From contig JBNGIQ010009519.1 in assembly GCA_049999765.1 (NCBI GenBank), forward strand, positions 357,587-405,662: a stretch of 48,076 nucleotides of DNA. Direction: 5' to 3'. Positions 11,381-23,771 of the stretch are shown piece by piece (the stretch's first letter is position 1; each line of letters begins with the position of its first letter). The position numbers and the translations under genes are program-made. A model generated the notes under the pieces. The model ran no database searches. It was given only the letters and a program-made list of their open reading frames with translations, and had not been told where the DNA came from. Origin of the DNA: Phaeoceros laevis. Lineage: Eukaryota > Anthocerotophyta > Anthocerotopsida > Notothyladales.

Positions 11381-14300
11381 ATGGTAGGGGACGAGGACGA
11401 GCTGGAGGAGGAGGACGAACTCTTGATGCAAGCTGTGCAGGAGCAGGCTCAGCGAGAGATGGCCAAGTACCAGCGGCCCCCCAACTATCCCCCTCCTGTG
11501 GTCAATCTGGCTGGTCCCATTCCTCCCGCACGTCCGGCTCCCAAGGCCCCATCTGCCAAGACTCCACCTCCCATGCTTCCCCCTAAGCGGGCACCACCCA
11601 AGGCCCCACCTCCTCCCATGGAGGACGACGAGGACTCCGAGGTGGAGCTTCTTAGCATTTCGTCCGAGGAGGAGGACAACGTTCCTCCCAGAAAAGCTTC
11701 AGCTGCTGGTGCTGCGGACTCCAAGCAGGGAGATAAAGATGACCTGGATGATGATAGTGACTTGGGATGGGACGAGGATGACGAGGAGCCAGAGGCCTGG
11801 AAGTTTGTGGACGAAGCTGAGGTACAATATTCGTGGTCTCTTTACATTGTTGTTGGGAGAATGGTGTTGGCTGGTTCTGCCATTTTTTTTGGTGTGCTTG
11901 TCTGGCAAAATCATCTGGTTCAAGTGATGACCAAGGACTAATATTTGCTGTACTAGGAATGGATATGTTGAAGGTACAAGTATCAGTGTTTCATGTCACT
12001 TTCGGGTAGAATTAGAAAGACCTTAGAAATTCTGTGAGAGGAAGACTGTCAAGGTTATGACATGGCACTGGCACAGCTTGTCCGCAGGGTACGAGAAATG
12101 CGTGAGACTAGGGCTGCTCCTGCAGCAAGTGTTACACGCATGCGACGATCCACCACAGTCCTTGATGTCTTACCACGTGGTGAAGACCTGATTGATCCCC
12201 TTGGCCTTGGGTAGGGTGATGTGCTTTTCGATTGAGCTTAATGTTATGAGTTTTGAGGTGTGATGGCCTCGTGTCGAAGGCCTCCTTCAGGGTGGGATAA
12301 GATCGGATTTGGTTTGGCAGGATGATAAACATAAAGACACTGACTCTGTTGTCACATGAGGAGAGTGCTGCTTCTCTTACTGCTCGGGCATCCATGAAGG
12401 CCAAGGACTCAATTCATTCCGAGCAGGAGGCTCCTATTGTTCGAGATCCATCAAGTAGAGGTCATGCAACTCTCCCTTCGGTTGCTCATTGTGTCCATAT
12501 TTGAAGTCATTCTTTTGTAGTTTGAAAATTTTCTTCTCCGACATGTGTATTGATGTCTTTTCCTTGTGCAGAGAAAGTGATGTATCACTCTGAAAAATTT
12601 GAGCCGAAGTACTTTCTGTCTCGAATTCATCAAAACACGAGTGCTGCTGCGCTTGAAGCTGGTGACAGAGCTTTAAAGCAGGATTTGCAAAGTCGTAAAG
12701 AACAGCTGAAGAAGCTTGTTAAGGAGAACTTTGACTGCTTCATATCCTGCAAGAACACCATAGATGGTATGTTGAGTTCGCTTTTAAGCATACTCTTTCA
12801 ACAATTAGGGGTTTTCAAGATTCGTTTAGAATTCTATATGCATTTTTAGCCTGTTGTACCGTTTCTTGAGACAATCAGACACTCTTTTTAAGTTCAGACA
12901 ATCTCGCAATGTTGTCGGGTTGTTCCTTTTCAGATATTCACTCAAAGCTCAAACAAATAGAAGCAGACCCAGAAGGTGCAGGCACAAATCACCTCAGTGC
13001 TGCTATTCTCGATGTGGATGCAGTTGCAAGGCGTGCTTTTGGTCCTCTTCTGGAGAGACAGGTCAGGCTCGTTAATATTTTCGTGTGTATCCTCTGTCGA
13101 ATGCACTTCTGGGGTGTTTTCTGTGAACGTGAATGATTTGTTTCTTTTACTGCAGGCCCAAGCAGAGAGAATAAGGTCTGTGCAGGGGCTCCTTCAGCGT
13201 TTCCGTACTCTTTTTAACCTCCCAAGCACAATAAGAAACAACATTAGCAAGGGAGACTATGATCTTGCAATAAGAGAGTACAAGAAAGCAAAGTCAATTG
13301 TTCTTCCTTCACATGTGGGTGTGCTTGGTTTTTCTGTTGAGTTGGTGGCCGTCAAGGTTCATTGTGGAGTCAGGCGGGGTCATGTGAGCCTTCTTGTCCA
13401 GCCTAATAGTGTGATGTTGTTTTACTACAGGTCGGCATACTGAAGCGGGTTCTGGAAGAGGTTGACAAGATTGTACAAGAATTCAAGGAGTCTCTGTACA
13501 AGACCATGGAAGACCCGCAAGTTGAGATTTCTCAGGTACTGTGCTGCTGCTTAACTTCCAACAATGACTTAGGGCAGGTTTGCTATTTTAACAGGGATTG
13601 TGAAGTGCAGTTTCATTTGATATTCCAATTGAGACCTTTTTTCTATATTTCTTGAATCGTCAAGCCAGTTCTGATGTGGAATGTAATGTAACGTGGGTGC
13701 ATTCATTGTCTTTGTTAAGCTGGAAAACACAATTCGTCTGCTGCTGGAACTAGAGCCCGACTCCGATCCTGTGTGGCATTATCTGAATATACAGGTAGCT
13801 GCAGGTGTTGTCAGGCTGACCCATATGTTTCTTGAGCCTTGTATACAAACTTAGAAGATTGGAACCTGTTAATACTTTTCTATTCACATGATTTGTGACT
13901 AGGATGACAGAACCGGTTGTAATTGTTTACTGTGAATAGGACCGCAGGATACGAGGCCTTCTCGAAGGATGCACTGTGGAGCACGAAGCCCGAATGGATG
14001 CTCTGCATGGCCGTTTCCGGGAAAAGGTTCAATCAGATGCTCGCTGGAAGCAGCTTCAGCGCGAGTCAAATAAAACTGTGAGTCGAACGATTACTACTTT
14101 CCACTTTCTCTTGTTGGATTGTTTCTAATGGCCTGTGCGCTCTCTTACTTTGGACTGAAAAGTAGGATGCTGGAAATGTGGGGTGGGCCAGCAGATGGAG
14201 GTAGATCTGTCCCTGCTCTTAGATGATCATGACAAGGATGGAGGTGAACCAAATCTGAAGGAATCCGCAGGGGACGAGTCAGATGCTCTTCTTGGACGAT

Positions 14301-17300
14301 TAATCAGACGGCTCACCGCTGTAATCATTCGTCATGTGCCCAACTTTTGGCGGTTGGCTCTTTCCATCTTCAGCGGAAAATTCTCTAAAGTATGTTCTAT
14401 TTCATGTCCATTTCAAGGTACCTTGCTCTTTTTTGTGTCTCTAGGTGTTTATGTGCCATTCGGTTCTTGTAGGTCTCACAACCTAGCTCAACTGCTGGTA
14501 CCTCAGTACAATCTAAACGAGGAAGGAGTAGTTCAGAATTCTCTGCCCAGTATCCATTTGAGGAGAAAGTTGTGGAGTCAAAATACAGCAATCACTCCAT
14601 CGATGAAGTAGTTAGCATGGTCCACAATATTATCGGTCTCTATGAGAGCAAGGTAAATGGGGGTTTTCATTGTTGAACTGTAGCCGCATCATTCATGAGC
14701 CGTTTGGAATTGGGAAAGTTCAGATATCTATTCATCTATTCATCTATTTTGTTTGATTTGGGACAGCATGATGTAGCTTCTGGAGGGCATTTTTTTTGCA
14801 GGTTCAAAATGCCTTTACAGCTTTAGCCGAGGCGACTGTCGTCCGGCCGTATATGAGGGAGGCAGTTGGTGAAATTTCCAAAGCATGCCTGGCACTAGAG
14901 ACAAAGGATGCTGCACCGCCCAGTGCCGGTTTGTGCAATGTGTTGTTTCTGTGATTGGTAGATGTCGATTTGTGTGGTGAATGCTTGTACCTTGAAGTGA
15001 CTTGATTGCTCTGTGTATACTTCAGTGCAAGCCCTGCTGATTCTGCGGACAGAAATCACGAAGGTGTTTATACTCCGCTTGTGCACGTTAATGAGGGGAG
15101 CAACCTCAGAACTTGTGTATGACGAAGACTGGTCACCAGTGCCTACTGCAGAGCGATATGGATCACCCTTTGCCATATCTGCTTTACCTTTAAGGTTTCA
15201 GGATATGCTCGTTTCATCGATGGAGCACATGAGCGAGTAAGTCTGCTGCCTACTTTAAAAGAATGATTCTGGTCCTGTAGAGGGATACTGCAGTTGATGA
15301 GTATCTCAACTGCTGCTTTTTACGTATGCCCAAGGTGATATGTATGCCTGTAACTCTTCACAAATGATGGTACAGAATGATCCAGAGGCTGAAAAGTGAA
15401 GCTTCAGGTCTACATGAGGAGATGATGGAGCAGGTTATCTCCATGCAAGACTCAGTGAGATTTACCTTCTTCGAATGTTTCCTTGACCTTGCAGGTACCC
15501 ACTTTGTCGCTTTGTGCTGCCATTTTCTATGCGTTCAGATCATTCTGCTGTGGCATTGTAATGGTCAGCCATACACCCAGAGTTGAATTTTGGTTTCTGG
15601 ATTCAGATTCTCTGGAGAAACTCTCTGTTGAACTATCTCAAGCTGCACTTCACAATGAAAAGGATTCTGAGAATGGCCTTATTGAGGATGACAAATTTGT
15701 AGGCCTCCAGGCTGGGGTTGAAGTTACAAGTCCTCATCAAAGATTACTAATGGTGTTAAGCAATTGTGGCTTTTGCAAGACTTATCTTTTGCCTGAGCTG
15801 TCAAGGAGATACAAGTCAGTGTGGATGCACCCTGAGTAAGATTGCTTGAGCAATATCAGTTGCACTTGTTGACACACAAATTGTCTGTGCTATAATAATG
15901 TCCTACCCAAGTTCGTGTTGAACTGCATTGCCAAGTTCATGTCATGTTTATTCCTTTCAAGTTCTCCAGTAATGTGTTTTGGATTGCTGGTATTGATAGC
16001 CTTTTCCTTTGGTTTACAGTGTGAATCAGGCCCCTAAGAGCAAAGGCCCGAATGATGACAATGCAGCTACAGCAGAAGATGCTGTGGAAGATTTAACAGA
16101 GCTTGAGGAAAAGATTCTTGAAACGTATACATCTTCAAAGGTGATTGAGAAGAGAAATTGAGAAAAGTTGTTACTTAACTGTGTAGTTCTTGCCATATAC
16201 GCTCACACGCTTGTTTATGTCAGGCCTCTGTTATTAGTGTGGCAGCTGCATCCTACCTCTTGGATGATGCCACGCAACTGGCTGCTGCCCCCCCTGTCAA
16301 AGTAAGTGAAGGGCCTCATCTGCGTGAGAACCTATTGTTTTTGGACATGAATTCAATGCTGTCTAGCTAATTATCACCAATTGGTGCAATCCGGTATCTG
16401 GTTGGATACTCAGGGCATACGATATGATGTGGTGGAACTCCTGCATCCCCTAATTGCTGTGCATGCTGAGGTATGTATGAATTCTTACCAGAAAGTGCTG
16501 GGAGTAAACGTAGTTGTCATTTCTGTTGCTTATTTTTCTTGGGCCGGCCATCCCTTGTCCTGACATGATCTGGGTAGGTCTATGCGGGAGCCAGACCCTT
16601 TCTTCAAAGGGTAGTAGGTGTTCTCGCGGAGGGTTTGATGCATGCCCTGGTCAATACTTTTGGCGAACAGAAAACACAAGTTATAAGAGCACTCGATATA
16701 AATGGCTTCTGCCAATTAATGCTTGAGGTAATTATCTCCATTAGCCTAGGCTACTTCATCGCTTCTGAGAATGCCACTTGATTGTACTGATTTCCTCTGT
16801 GGCGCCAGCTGGATTACATTGAAGCTATTCTCCGAAGCTTTCTAAGCCCAGCTGCTCAAGAGGCCGGTGTGAATTTGCGACACCTGTTCCTGGACAAGGT
16901 ACTTGAGATACTAGGAGATCCCTCAGAGACTCCAAACCATCGGAGAGGACCTACCCGAGGAAGCGAAGATGCAACAATGGATGAGAGGCTCATGCAAATG
17001 ACACCAGACGATTTACTTGTAAGTTGGCGTTGTGACTTGTCCCTCTTTATTGTGTAGTTAGGAGATCTATTTCCTGAGAAGGATGAGTTCTTTGCCTTTT
17101 ATCTGGAAGACAACCAAGGTATCTTTTTTCTGCAGGCACATGCCCATCAGATTAGTAACGAAGTTCTGCATTATGAATTGAGGCGTACTCGGATCAACAC
17201 CATATGTTTTATGGAGGTAACCTCTCATGTTGATTTCAATGCAGTCAGGCGCATGCCAGTGCATGCTAACCCACTGCCGACATCATTCATGTCTCAAAAA

Positions 17301-17561
17301 AGCCGCATTGGCTACACACCCAGTATGCCCGCTGGGCATCGCCGGAAAAACTCTTTGTCGAGTTTGTCAGACTCGGACTCAGGAAAGATGTATTCAGGAC
17401 TACCCCCTCTGTCCCCTATGCATAAATCTTCTTCCTATGCCAGCTCGGACATAGGGAGCAATGATGGTAGTGCAGACCTAGGTTATAGACCTCCTGGCCA
17501 TTCAAAGATGCAACACACCCAGAGTGATGTTAGAAGAGTCGCTCGTAGAACCATGGGTTAG
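11381..17561 (+). CDS. SEC5: Exocyst complex component SEC5
   Basis: 21 exons: 11381-11821, 12077-12210, 12321-12460, 12572-12766, 12934-13061, 13156-13314, 13431-13535, 13720-13794, 13940-14077, 14195-14389, 14473-14652, 14802-14928, 15026-15236, 15376-15494, 15607-15835, 16020-16140, 16224-16301, 16414-16470, 16578-16727, 16809-17018 and 17136-17561; 1205 aa. The N-terminus is acidic and Pro-rich with SEVELLSISSEEED. Hallmark blocks are KLVKENFDCFISCKNTID, AERIRSVQGLLQRFRTLFN, REYKKAKSIVLPSHV, LLLELEPDSDPVWHYLN and HQRLLMVLSNCGFC, all as in plant SEC5. SEC5 is a subunit of the octameric exocyst that tethers secretory vesicles to the plasma membrane. The least certain junction is the exon 10 acceptor (14194), which has a weak pyrimidine tract. 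The C-terminal tail (about 90 aa, Ser-rich) is variable in the family. Confidence 0.93.
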
Positions 17562-17733
17562 GTAGACGACTGCAATCCTGTTAATTCCTTGTAAGTAGAA
17601 AATTCATTGATAGGTGGTCTGTCACCTACTTATAAAGAGATGTCGGACCGATTGTTTGTTCCATTCGAACCATCTAGGTACTTTCAGTCACAATTTGCAA
17701 TTCTTTCGTTCAGTTCTTAAGTTCACATTGTAA

Positions 17734-18156
17734 GGACTGTCTGAAGGACCTTCACAGATTCTCTTGTTACAACAGAATGTAGATTCAGCGGTGAGGATAG
17801 CAAGTGCATTATGGACGCAATCTAAGTTGGAAACACTTTCACAAGCGACGGCAACGGCTCTACCCATAGAAAGGAAGGAAAAAGATAAAGAACCTCTCCC
17901 ATACGGCGAACGAACGGACGATGAGGCAGCTCTACCAATTTCTCCTCTCACACCAGAGGAAATAGCAGCGGCAGCTCTACCTAAGGCTAAAAACAAATTT
18001 CGGAAACAGGTAGCACAGGCTAAAGTCAAACCAAAGGTGAACACAGCACTCATACCAGAGCAAATTCCACCGGCCCCAAGACCAGAACCTAGACAGAAAA
18101 AACCACACGACGGACTACTGGCAGCTGTTAAAAAAACACTCACAGGTGGAAGTTGA
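17734..18156 (+). CDS. Unrecognised open frame without ATG, SEC5/CPA intergenic
   Basis: A frame of about 140 codons opens after a stop at 17731 and ends at TGA 18154-18156. It has no in-frame ATG, so if real it would be an exon with acceptor near 17757 or 17775. The product would be Ala/Pro/Lys-rich and hydrophilic. Third codon positions are rich in A (aaa, gaa, cca, aca), unlike the neighbouring genes. It could be an exon of an unknown gene, remnant coding DNA from an inserted element, or chance. An ATG-started 151-codon frame covers the same stretch on the minus strand and looks like its shadow. Confidence 0.25.
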   Translation, partial: GLSEGPSQILLLQQNVDSAVRIASALWTQSKLETLSQATATALPIERKEKDKEPLPYGERTDDEAALPISPLTPEEIAAAALPKAKNKFRKQVAQAKVKPKVNTALIPEQIPPAPRPEPRQKKPHDGLLAAVKKTLTGGS

Positions 18157-18340
18157 CTCAGAAAGTAGTTCCAAACGTTTGATCCAAATGCAGCTTCACA
18201 CCAATCGAGTCTCCAGCTACTCGTCCAATGGATGCACTTCGGTTACCAGATTGATGTGCATCAAGGAGAAACGAATTATATACAAATCACCAGCACCCAT
18301 ATATTGATATAGATAACTGGGTGCAAAAGACGTGCATATC

Positions 18341-20365
18341 TTATGAGGCAGCTGCCTTTTTTCCACTCATCTCCTTTGCAATTTCTCTGGATAAGCTGAG
18401 TTGTAAAGCATGATTCCACGAAAACTGTGTTCGTGTAATTGGCAGCTTTCTCCTTAATTCCTGGCAGAACGTACAAAGAACGACATTAACAAGGTCTGAT
18501 CCCACTCGGACAGCCATGCTGAGAGACTGCAAACAAGAAAGAAGATCAACCTTAAACATATTGTCGGAAAGCTTTGAAAACGAGTCCTGCAGCACAACCG
18601 AACAAAAATTAAAAAAACCAGCTACAGTGGGACAAGCTGAAGCGGAGATGAGATGAAAAAGGAAAGAAGACAGATCAGATTCCCACATCTAAGGTGCTCA
18701 AATACTGTGACTCTTGATGAGAGATGATATTTGCAATAGCGGTACCAGTCTCCACAGAACCCTGGATAATGAAGAGTTGCGTTCTTAAGTATGTCTGGAT
18801 GCTAATCAAAATGAGGAGAAAGAAACATATTTGCACACATGCAGTTTCTGTAAAGGTTTGAGGTTAACCACCTGAAAGATAGTCGAGTCTGAGCATTCAT
18901 TGCTTGTGTCTAATTGCACATTGCCTTCCTCGAAGTAGTGGGCTTTTACCTGCATTGACACTGGCAGTCAGAAGGACACGCAGAATACAACTCCTCTGAC
19001 TAGACACAGCGACAATAAGATAATGCAGTGATGTCCTAGTACGAACCTTGATAGTACCCTTCAACTCTACAGACTCAGTTGCTTGGATTATTTTTATCTT
19101 CCATGTGGACAACCAGCAACCACTACTGGAAAACGCAAATTCACATGCTCATTCAGTGAACACTAAGCAACATAGGTCAGAGTCAGAGCAAGCCTATAAG
19201 ATTATTCCTGAGGTTAGACCTTGTGTCACTGTCATAATGCAAAGAGCAAGAGCTCGCTTAAGCCATAGTGGACAAACCAAAAATTGTCAGCTCTGAAGCG
19301 AGAATTTCGAATCACGGCTGTCAGCTGTATTTCCTCTTCTCCGGGCTCCGCATCTTTTCCAGAAGTACAATACACAGCACAGTCTCCTTTTGGAAACGCC
19401 CTTTCCACGTACTTACAAAGCTCCAAATCCACAGCAGCTCTGTTCCAGACAGAATCTGAACCCTTTAGGAAAACAAATAGCAAGTGTGATGCAATCCCTA
19501 AACGACTTACACGAAGGAAACAAATGAACATTGTATCACCTGTATTCTTCCACAAAGGCTGAAGGCAGCTCTTCGTCTGCTGCTGGTCGCAGCGCTGTAC
19601 AGACCTGAGCACACAGTAAGGGCAACCCAGGGTAATTCCAGACAGCCACTTCATCCACCCCAATCCTAAGTTCAGGCTACTAGCAAGCGACTCAGTTGCC
19701 AGAACCGCAGTTTAGATCCGTAGAAGAAACTCCCAGTTGCTAACCTGCTTTACATGATTCACTGTGGCTACTTGAGCAGTCCGAGGGTCCAAGTAGTGAA
19801 CTGCATCCACCTCTCCAAATTCTGTTACCAGGACCTGTCATATCACAGTGCAGCAAGTGTCCCTGCCAAATCAGCAGATTCCGGCTCAGCTGCCCAATAA
19901 TCTACTTTCCTCTGAAGGACCCACCACGAGCAAAAAAAAGATGGGCTTCACATCCTTCCAGCATGAGGTCAAATTCTCACGATATGGGTCACAGACCTTG
20001 CCACTTGCATCTGATAGCTCCAGTGGAACCATATACTGCCTATTGTACACAGGGTATGCCTTTGACGCAGCAATGTCGAATATGTTATCATCCCCCAGTA
20101 CCACTTTCAGGTCTGCGGCACACACCATGATGTCATTCCCAGGCATGCAGGGACAGAGATGCCTAGTCGGCAGAACAAGAATCAGCAAGACGACAAGAAG
20201 AGACAAAAAATCAACACGAGACAACTATCAAAGCCTACCTTTGGCGACTACAGCAATTTCATCGGGAGGCGACGAACTCAAGAACCATGTCCCCAGCTCA
20301 ATTCTCTCGTCAGCGCTAATCTGTGCGACCTCGTCCTGCTCTCCTTGAGCTGTGCTTCCAGCCAT
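18341..20365 (-). CDS. CPA: F-actin capping protein subunit alpha
   Basis: Ten exons on the minus strand: 20365-20239, 20112-19997, 19834-19745, 19604-19540, 19439-19278, 19125-19047, 18949-18872, 18761-18687, 18586-18551 and 18460-18341; 315 aa, close to the usual length. Matching family blocks: DLKVVLGDDNIFDIAA, YLDPRTAQVATVNHVKQ, ADEELPSAFVEEYR, HYFEEGNVQLD, and near the C-terminus ELRRKLPITRTQFSWN, the capping-protein alpha signature. The product pairs with the beta subunit and caps actin filament barbed ends. The start ATG gives MAGSTAQGEQDEVAQ, followed by a typical N-terminal helix. It is convergent with SEC5 and divergent from the Ycf54-like gene. Confidence 0.93.
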
Positions 20366-21403
20366 TGTGCTTGCTGCTGGAGCCACACCGCAGGTAGCGG
20401 AGTTTTCGGTTCAGACTCTACAAAGGCAACACCTAGAACATTCACAGTCAACAGAATCAGCTCCAGCACATCAATCTCCTGACCGCAAGCTACAAGACCT
20501 GCAAGCGATGCCCTCAGTTGCGTCCCACAGAATCGAAGCCTCCCAAAACACCTTGCAAACGCAGCTGGCGGCAGGCATTCCCTCAAAAACTGTAATGCAC
20601 TCTCCAAACAATTGTGGACGCACGCAACGACGGGCTCATGCTATAAAAAGAACAGTCACCACCCAACACACAAAGCTCAACTGCAGATGGTACACAGACA
20701 GCACGGGGGTGCAGAAAACATACCAGAAGCCCTCACCCATGCGAAGTGGGGATGAGTACGAAACTCGGAGAACTGGAACAGTTCCGGTCAAATAAGTCCA
20801 GGTCCTTCGAGCGTCCCGGTGCCACGCAGAGGAATGGTGCGGATTGCCGAACGCCGATGATGCGCCAGAAAGAGAGAGAGAGACACCGAAACCGAGACCA
20901 GAGACTAGAAGCCTCGGACTCTTCCATGCGTGTTAGTCCGATCCAGTTTTATAAAGGTAAGGGCATGTGCAACTGCTGCCGGAAGTGCCGTACTGTACAG
21001 TACATCCCATATGTGCCGCGTTTCTCCTAGAAGAGCAGGAACAAATATTTCGTCAAAAACCACAAAATACACGCACATTGTTTTGTGTATGTCACGGAAT
21101 CAGCTTTGGGTGCAGTAGCATGGCTCTCAATTGCCGATGGGCAGCCCTTCAAGGTTGAGAGGTGATCAGATGGAGTAGTCTACATGGAGCCATAGAGGTG
21201 CGCGGCTCTCGGAGGGAGGTGGCTGCTCCCGCCACTAGGCGACACCAGAGCCAGCTTGTCCTGAAGGTATCCTGTCAACGTGTTTTCGGTTTCCACAATG
21301 TGGGTGTTGATATGAGGAAGGTACTTGACATTCAGGGGTCCTTCTTGTGATGTGCACGGATTCCCTAAGCGATTGATCAGGGGCCAATATCTGGCTACGA
21401 GGA
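20366..21403. promoter_or_regulatory. Divergent intergenic region CPA / Ycf54-like gene
   Basis: About 1 kb holding both 5' leaders. A minus-strand frame of about 90 codons lies just upstream of the CPA start (20640-20366) with a hydrophobic, Leu/Ala-rich product. No family is recognised and it may only be leader DNA. A GA-rich run sits at about 20871-20885. A plus-strand frame at 21162-21350 looks random. Confidence 0.4.
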
Positions 21404-22599
21404 ATGGCGCAGTTGCCTCTGATGCATCGGGCAGCCAATTGGGAAGTGGCAGCCTGTGGTGTTGGTCGTTCTCGTATTTCTTTCTCGTCTCACCAGCCGA
21501 AGACTCTTCTCTTGCCAAAATCAGCTCCAACAGGCCTGCTAGAAGGAGGCTCGAGGACAGCTCCGAAGCTACCATCTGCACGGACTACTACGTTGTGCTC
21601 CGCCGTGCCCCTGCAATCCAGTGACCTGCAACCTAAGGTTTATACTGGTTGATTTCACTTGATTGCCTCCCCTGATTTCTTGAGACAACAATTTGGCGGC
21701 TTTCTCCTGAGGCAATTTCTGGTGTGGCTTGTGAGGTTTTGTCCGTGGTGTTGCAGTTTTGCGGAGCCCAAGGCTTAACTCTATGCAACTTTTTTCTTTC
21801 TTGCTGCAGGTTTGGTATTTCGCAATTGCAAATGCGCAGTCTCTCATGTACGTCCCAAGATCACCACGTGTTTAGTACTCTCTGTACTTTTCTGATCATT
21901 TTTACAGACTTAAGAAAGCTCTTGTATATATTGCGAGCCCTCCACACGCTCTCACCAGGAGGCTGGTTGACCTTTCCAGGTTGGATGGCGCTGCTCTTGA
22001 AACTGTGCTTCAGGATGGCATGGAACGAGCCTTGAGGTTCGGGATAATGAATGTCATTTATGCCCTACTTGGACATCCCTAGATTTACCAGGTGATGTTG
22101 CATGGTGCGTCGAAACCTTGATGTTGGAATGATCAAGTCCTTGATGTTTTGGCTAACAGGGGTGGGAGGGAAAGAGACGTATGGCTGATCATGGAACCTG
22201 CCTTTCTAAGTGAGCATCCTGGGCTGAACTCTTTGAACAACGAACTGAAGAAACCTACAGCTGCTATTCTTTCACTAAATTCCGAGTGGATGCTTTCATC
22301 TGTGAAGCAGAACTTGCCTCAGGTAATAGTTGCCATCTGTACTTCTCTTTCTTGCTTTAGTGGTGAAGCTTGGCGTCTGTCAGCCAATCCAGCAATTTCA
22401 ATGAGGTAAATTCTGCAGAAGCGAGTTGTTTAGTCACGTGGTTTGGTGATGACAGCTACTTGCTTCACTGAATTGGTTGCTTGAACTGCAGGCAGTGATA
22501 GGCAAGTTCGTAGCTCCCTCAGTTTCAGTGCCAGATCCCCTGAAGTCGAATCTAAATCCTGCCGGCCAAGTTGTTGGTGGTGGTGGAGTTTGGCACTGA
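21404..22599 (+). CDS. Ycf54/LCAA-like plastid protein (Mg-protoporphyrin ester cyclase cofactor)
   Basis: Five exons: 21404-21637, 21810-21847, 21980-22036, 22160-22322 and 22492-22599; 199 aa; every junction keeps frame. Exon 1 (78 codons) is Ser/Thr/Ala/Arg-rich with few acids, like a chloroplast transit peptide. The body reads VWYFAIANAQSLM, then a helical segment, then RDVWLIMEPAFL and KKPTAAILSLNSEW. This follows the Ycf54 pattern of a hydrophobic first strand ending in ANA/LAS, an xFWLVxxPxFL strand, and PxAAIxSTNxxW. Ycf54 (LCAA in plants) is needed by the oxidative cyclase that forms protochlorophyllide. The C-terminal tail is short and Gly-rich, unlike angiosperm LCAA, so it could be a divergent paralogue. 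Confidence 0.72.
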
Positions 22600-23174
22600 G
22601 TCAAATTAAAGAAAGCAGATGACAACCTGACTGACTAAGCGAGCAACTAAGCAAGCAAGCTGTCAGTAGATTGGGGATGGAATATCCCTTTGTTGCTGTG
22701 GCCTCCTACAGAATCGAACATGTCATGGTCACCTTAAGGATTCGGAAGCACCGTAAATACCCTGGAAGCTTCTAAGTAAGATTGCTGGACGCTAGGGAGG
22801 TCGTACTCTGTCCTCATTCATTGTTTGGAAAGGAAATTGGAACTGACACCATGCAAATCGTCACCAGTGACAGGACCGACGGCGCGTTGAGGTTGCGGAG
22901 CGGACCATGATTGGAGCGCCATTATTATTGTCGCGTGCCAAGACGGCTGTAGCGCCGTTGGGACGTTGGGACTAATGAATCGCCCGCCAAGTTCGCCACG
23001 TTGACCACACAAATCGGCGCAACACCCGGAGGCAAAAGATTTTGGAGGGCTGTGGATGTCGTCACGCAGGGGGGGCAGGCAGGTAAGCAGAGCTTAGCTT
23101 GCCCCCTCACCGTGTGCTAGGGCTGCCGCGTGCTTACCCTTCCAGCGGCGCAGGGTGGACGGTATTCACCGAGA
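22600..23174. other. Intergenic, no gene seen
   Basis: About 575 bp between the Ycf54-like stop and the next ATG. No supported frame. It probably holds the 3' UTR of the former and the promoter of the latter. Confidence 0.5.
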
Positions 23175-23771
23175 ATGTACGGCGTGGTGAGAGGAAGGAG
23201 GCAGCCATGCCAGTCGCTGCTCAGGCGGCTTGAAGAATGTCGTAAGACTTGTAAGAACGGTGGGGAGCTTGAGAAGTGCTCTGACGAGTTTTTGGCGGCT
23301 TGCCGGGCCAAAGCGGCTTTTGTTGTGGCAGAAATAGATCGAACGATGAATGGAGGCGAGACCGAGGAGGAAGAGGAAGAGGAGGACGAGGAGGATGAGC
23401 AGGAGACGACGGCAAATTATTCTTACTTTGAGTCGCTGGTGAAAGCTATGGCCCATTTCGGAACGGAGAGGGAGGAACAGGATAAACAGATGGACAACCT
23501 GCGCAGGAGGTGTAGGAGGTTGAGCAAGGCTATTGAGGTGCTCGTCGAGACGTGCCGTCGTCAGGGGAGAGCGATTGAAGTGTACAAGGCAAAGCGTGCG
23601 CATGCCGTCCAAAATTTTGAGAATGCGCTGCATCTGTTCAAGGAAGGAGATGACCAGGACATGCCGGCCGCAGTACCGGTGGCGGCCACTCCAACTCCGG
23701 ACCCTGAGCCAACAGCAACAGCAGCGTCCATGTCGATATTGCAGCCAAAGGTTGAGTACTCGATGACATAG
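23175..23771 (+). CDS. Acidic coiled-coil protein with N-terminal CX9C motif, unknown function
   Basis: Intronless, 198 aa. The N-terminus has Cys pairs spaced like a CHCH fold: CQSLLRRLEEC (CX9C), a further Cys, then CSDEFLAAC (CX7C), inside predicted helices. A run of Glu/Asp follows (residues about 58-75), then a basic coiled-coil stretch (QMDNLRRRCRRLSKAIEVL) and a Pro/Thr/Ala tail. The ATG at 23175 is the first in frame; the upstream extension begins only with GTG. No family was recognised. Import into the mitochondrial intermembrane space by a CX9C-type route is possible but speculative, because the second pair is CX7C. The cysteine pattern and charge bias argue that the ORF is real. 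Confidence 0.6.
   Translation: MYGVVRGRRQPCQSLLRRLEECRKTCKNGGELEKCSDEFLAACRAKAAFVVAEIDRTMNGGETEEEEEEEDEEDEQETTANYSYFESLVKAMAHFGTEREEQDKQMDNLRRRCRRLSKAIEVLVETCRRQGRAIEVYKAKRAHAVQNFENALHLFKEGDDQDMPAAVPVAATPTPDPEPTATAASMSILQPKVEYSMT

Noticed and set aside
11485-11724. Minus-strand Gly/Ser-rich frame over SEC5 exon 1
   Set aside because: Antisense shadow of the Pro/Asp/Glu-rich SEC5 N-terminus.
17220-17250. A possible intron at the end of SEC5 (GTAACC...GCAG)
   Set aside because: It would be about 29 bp, too short for a spliceosomal intron, and the frame reads through.
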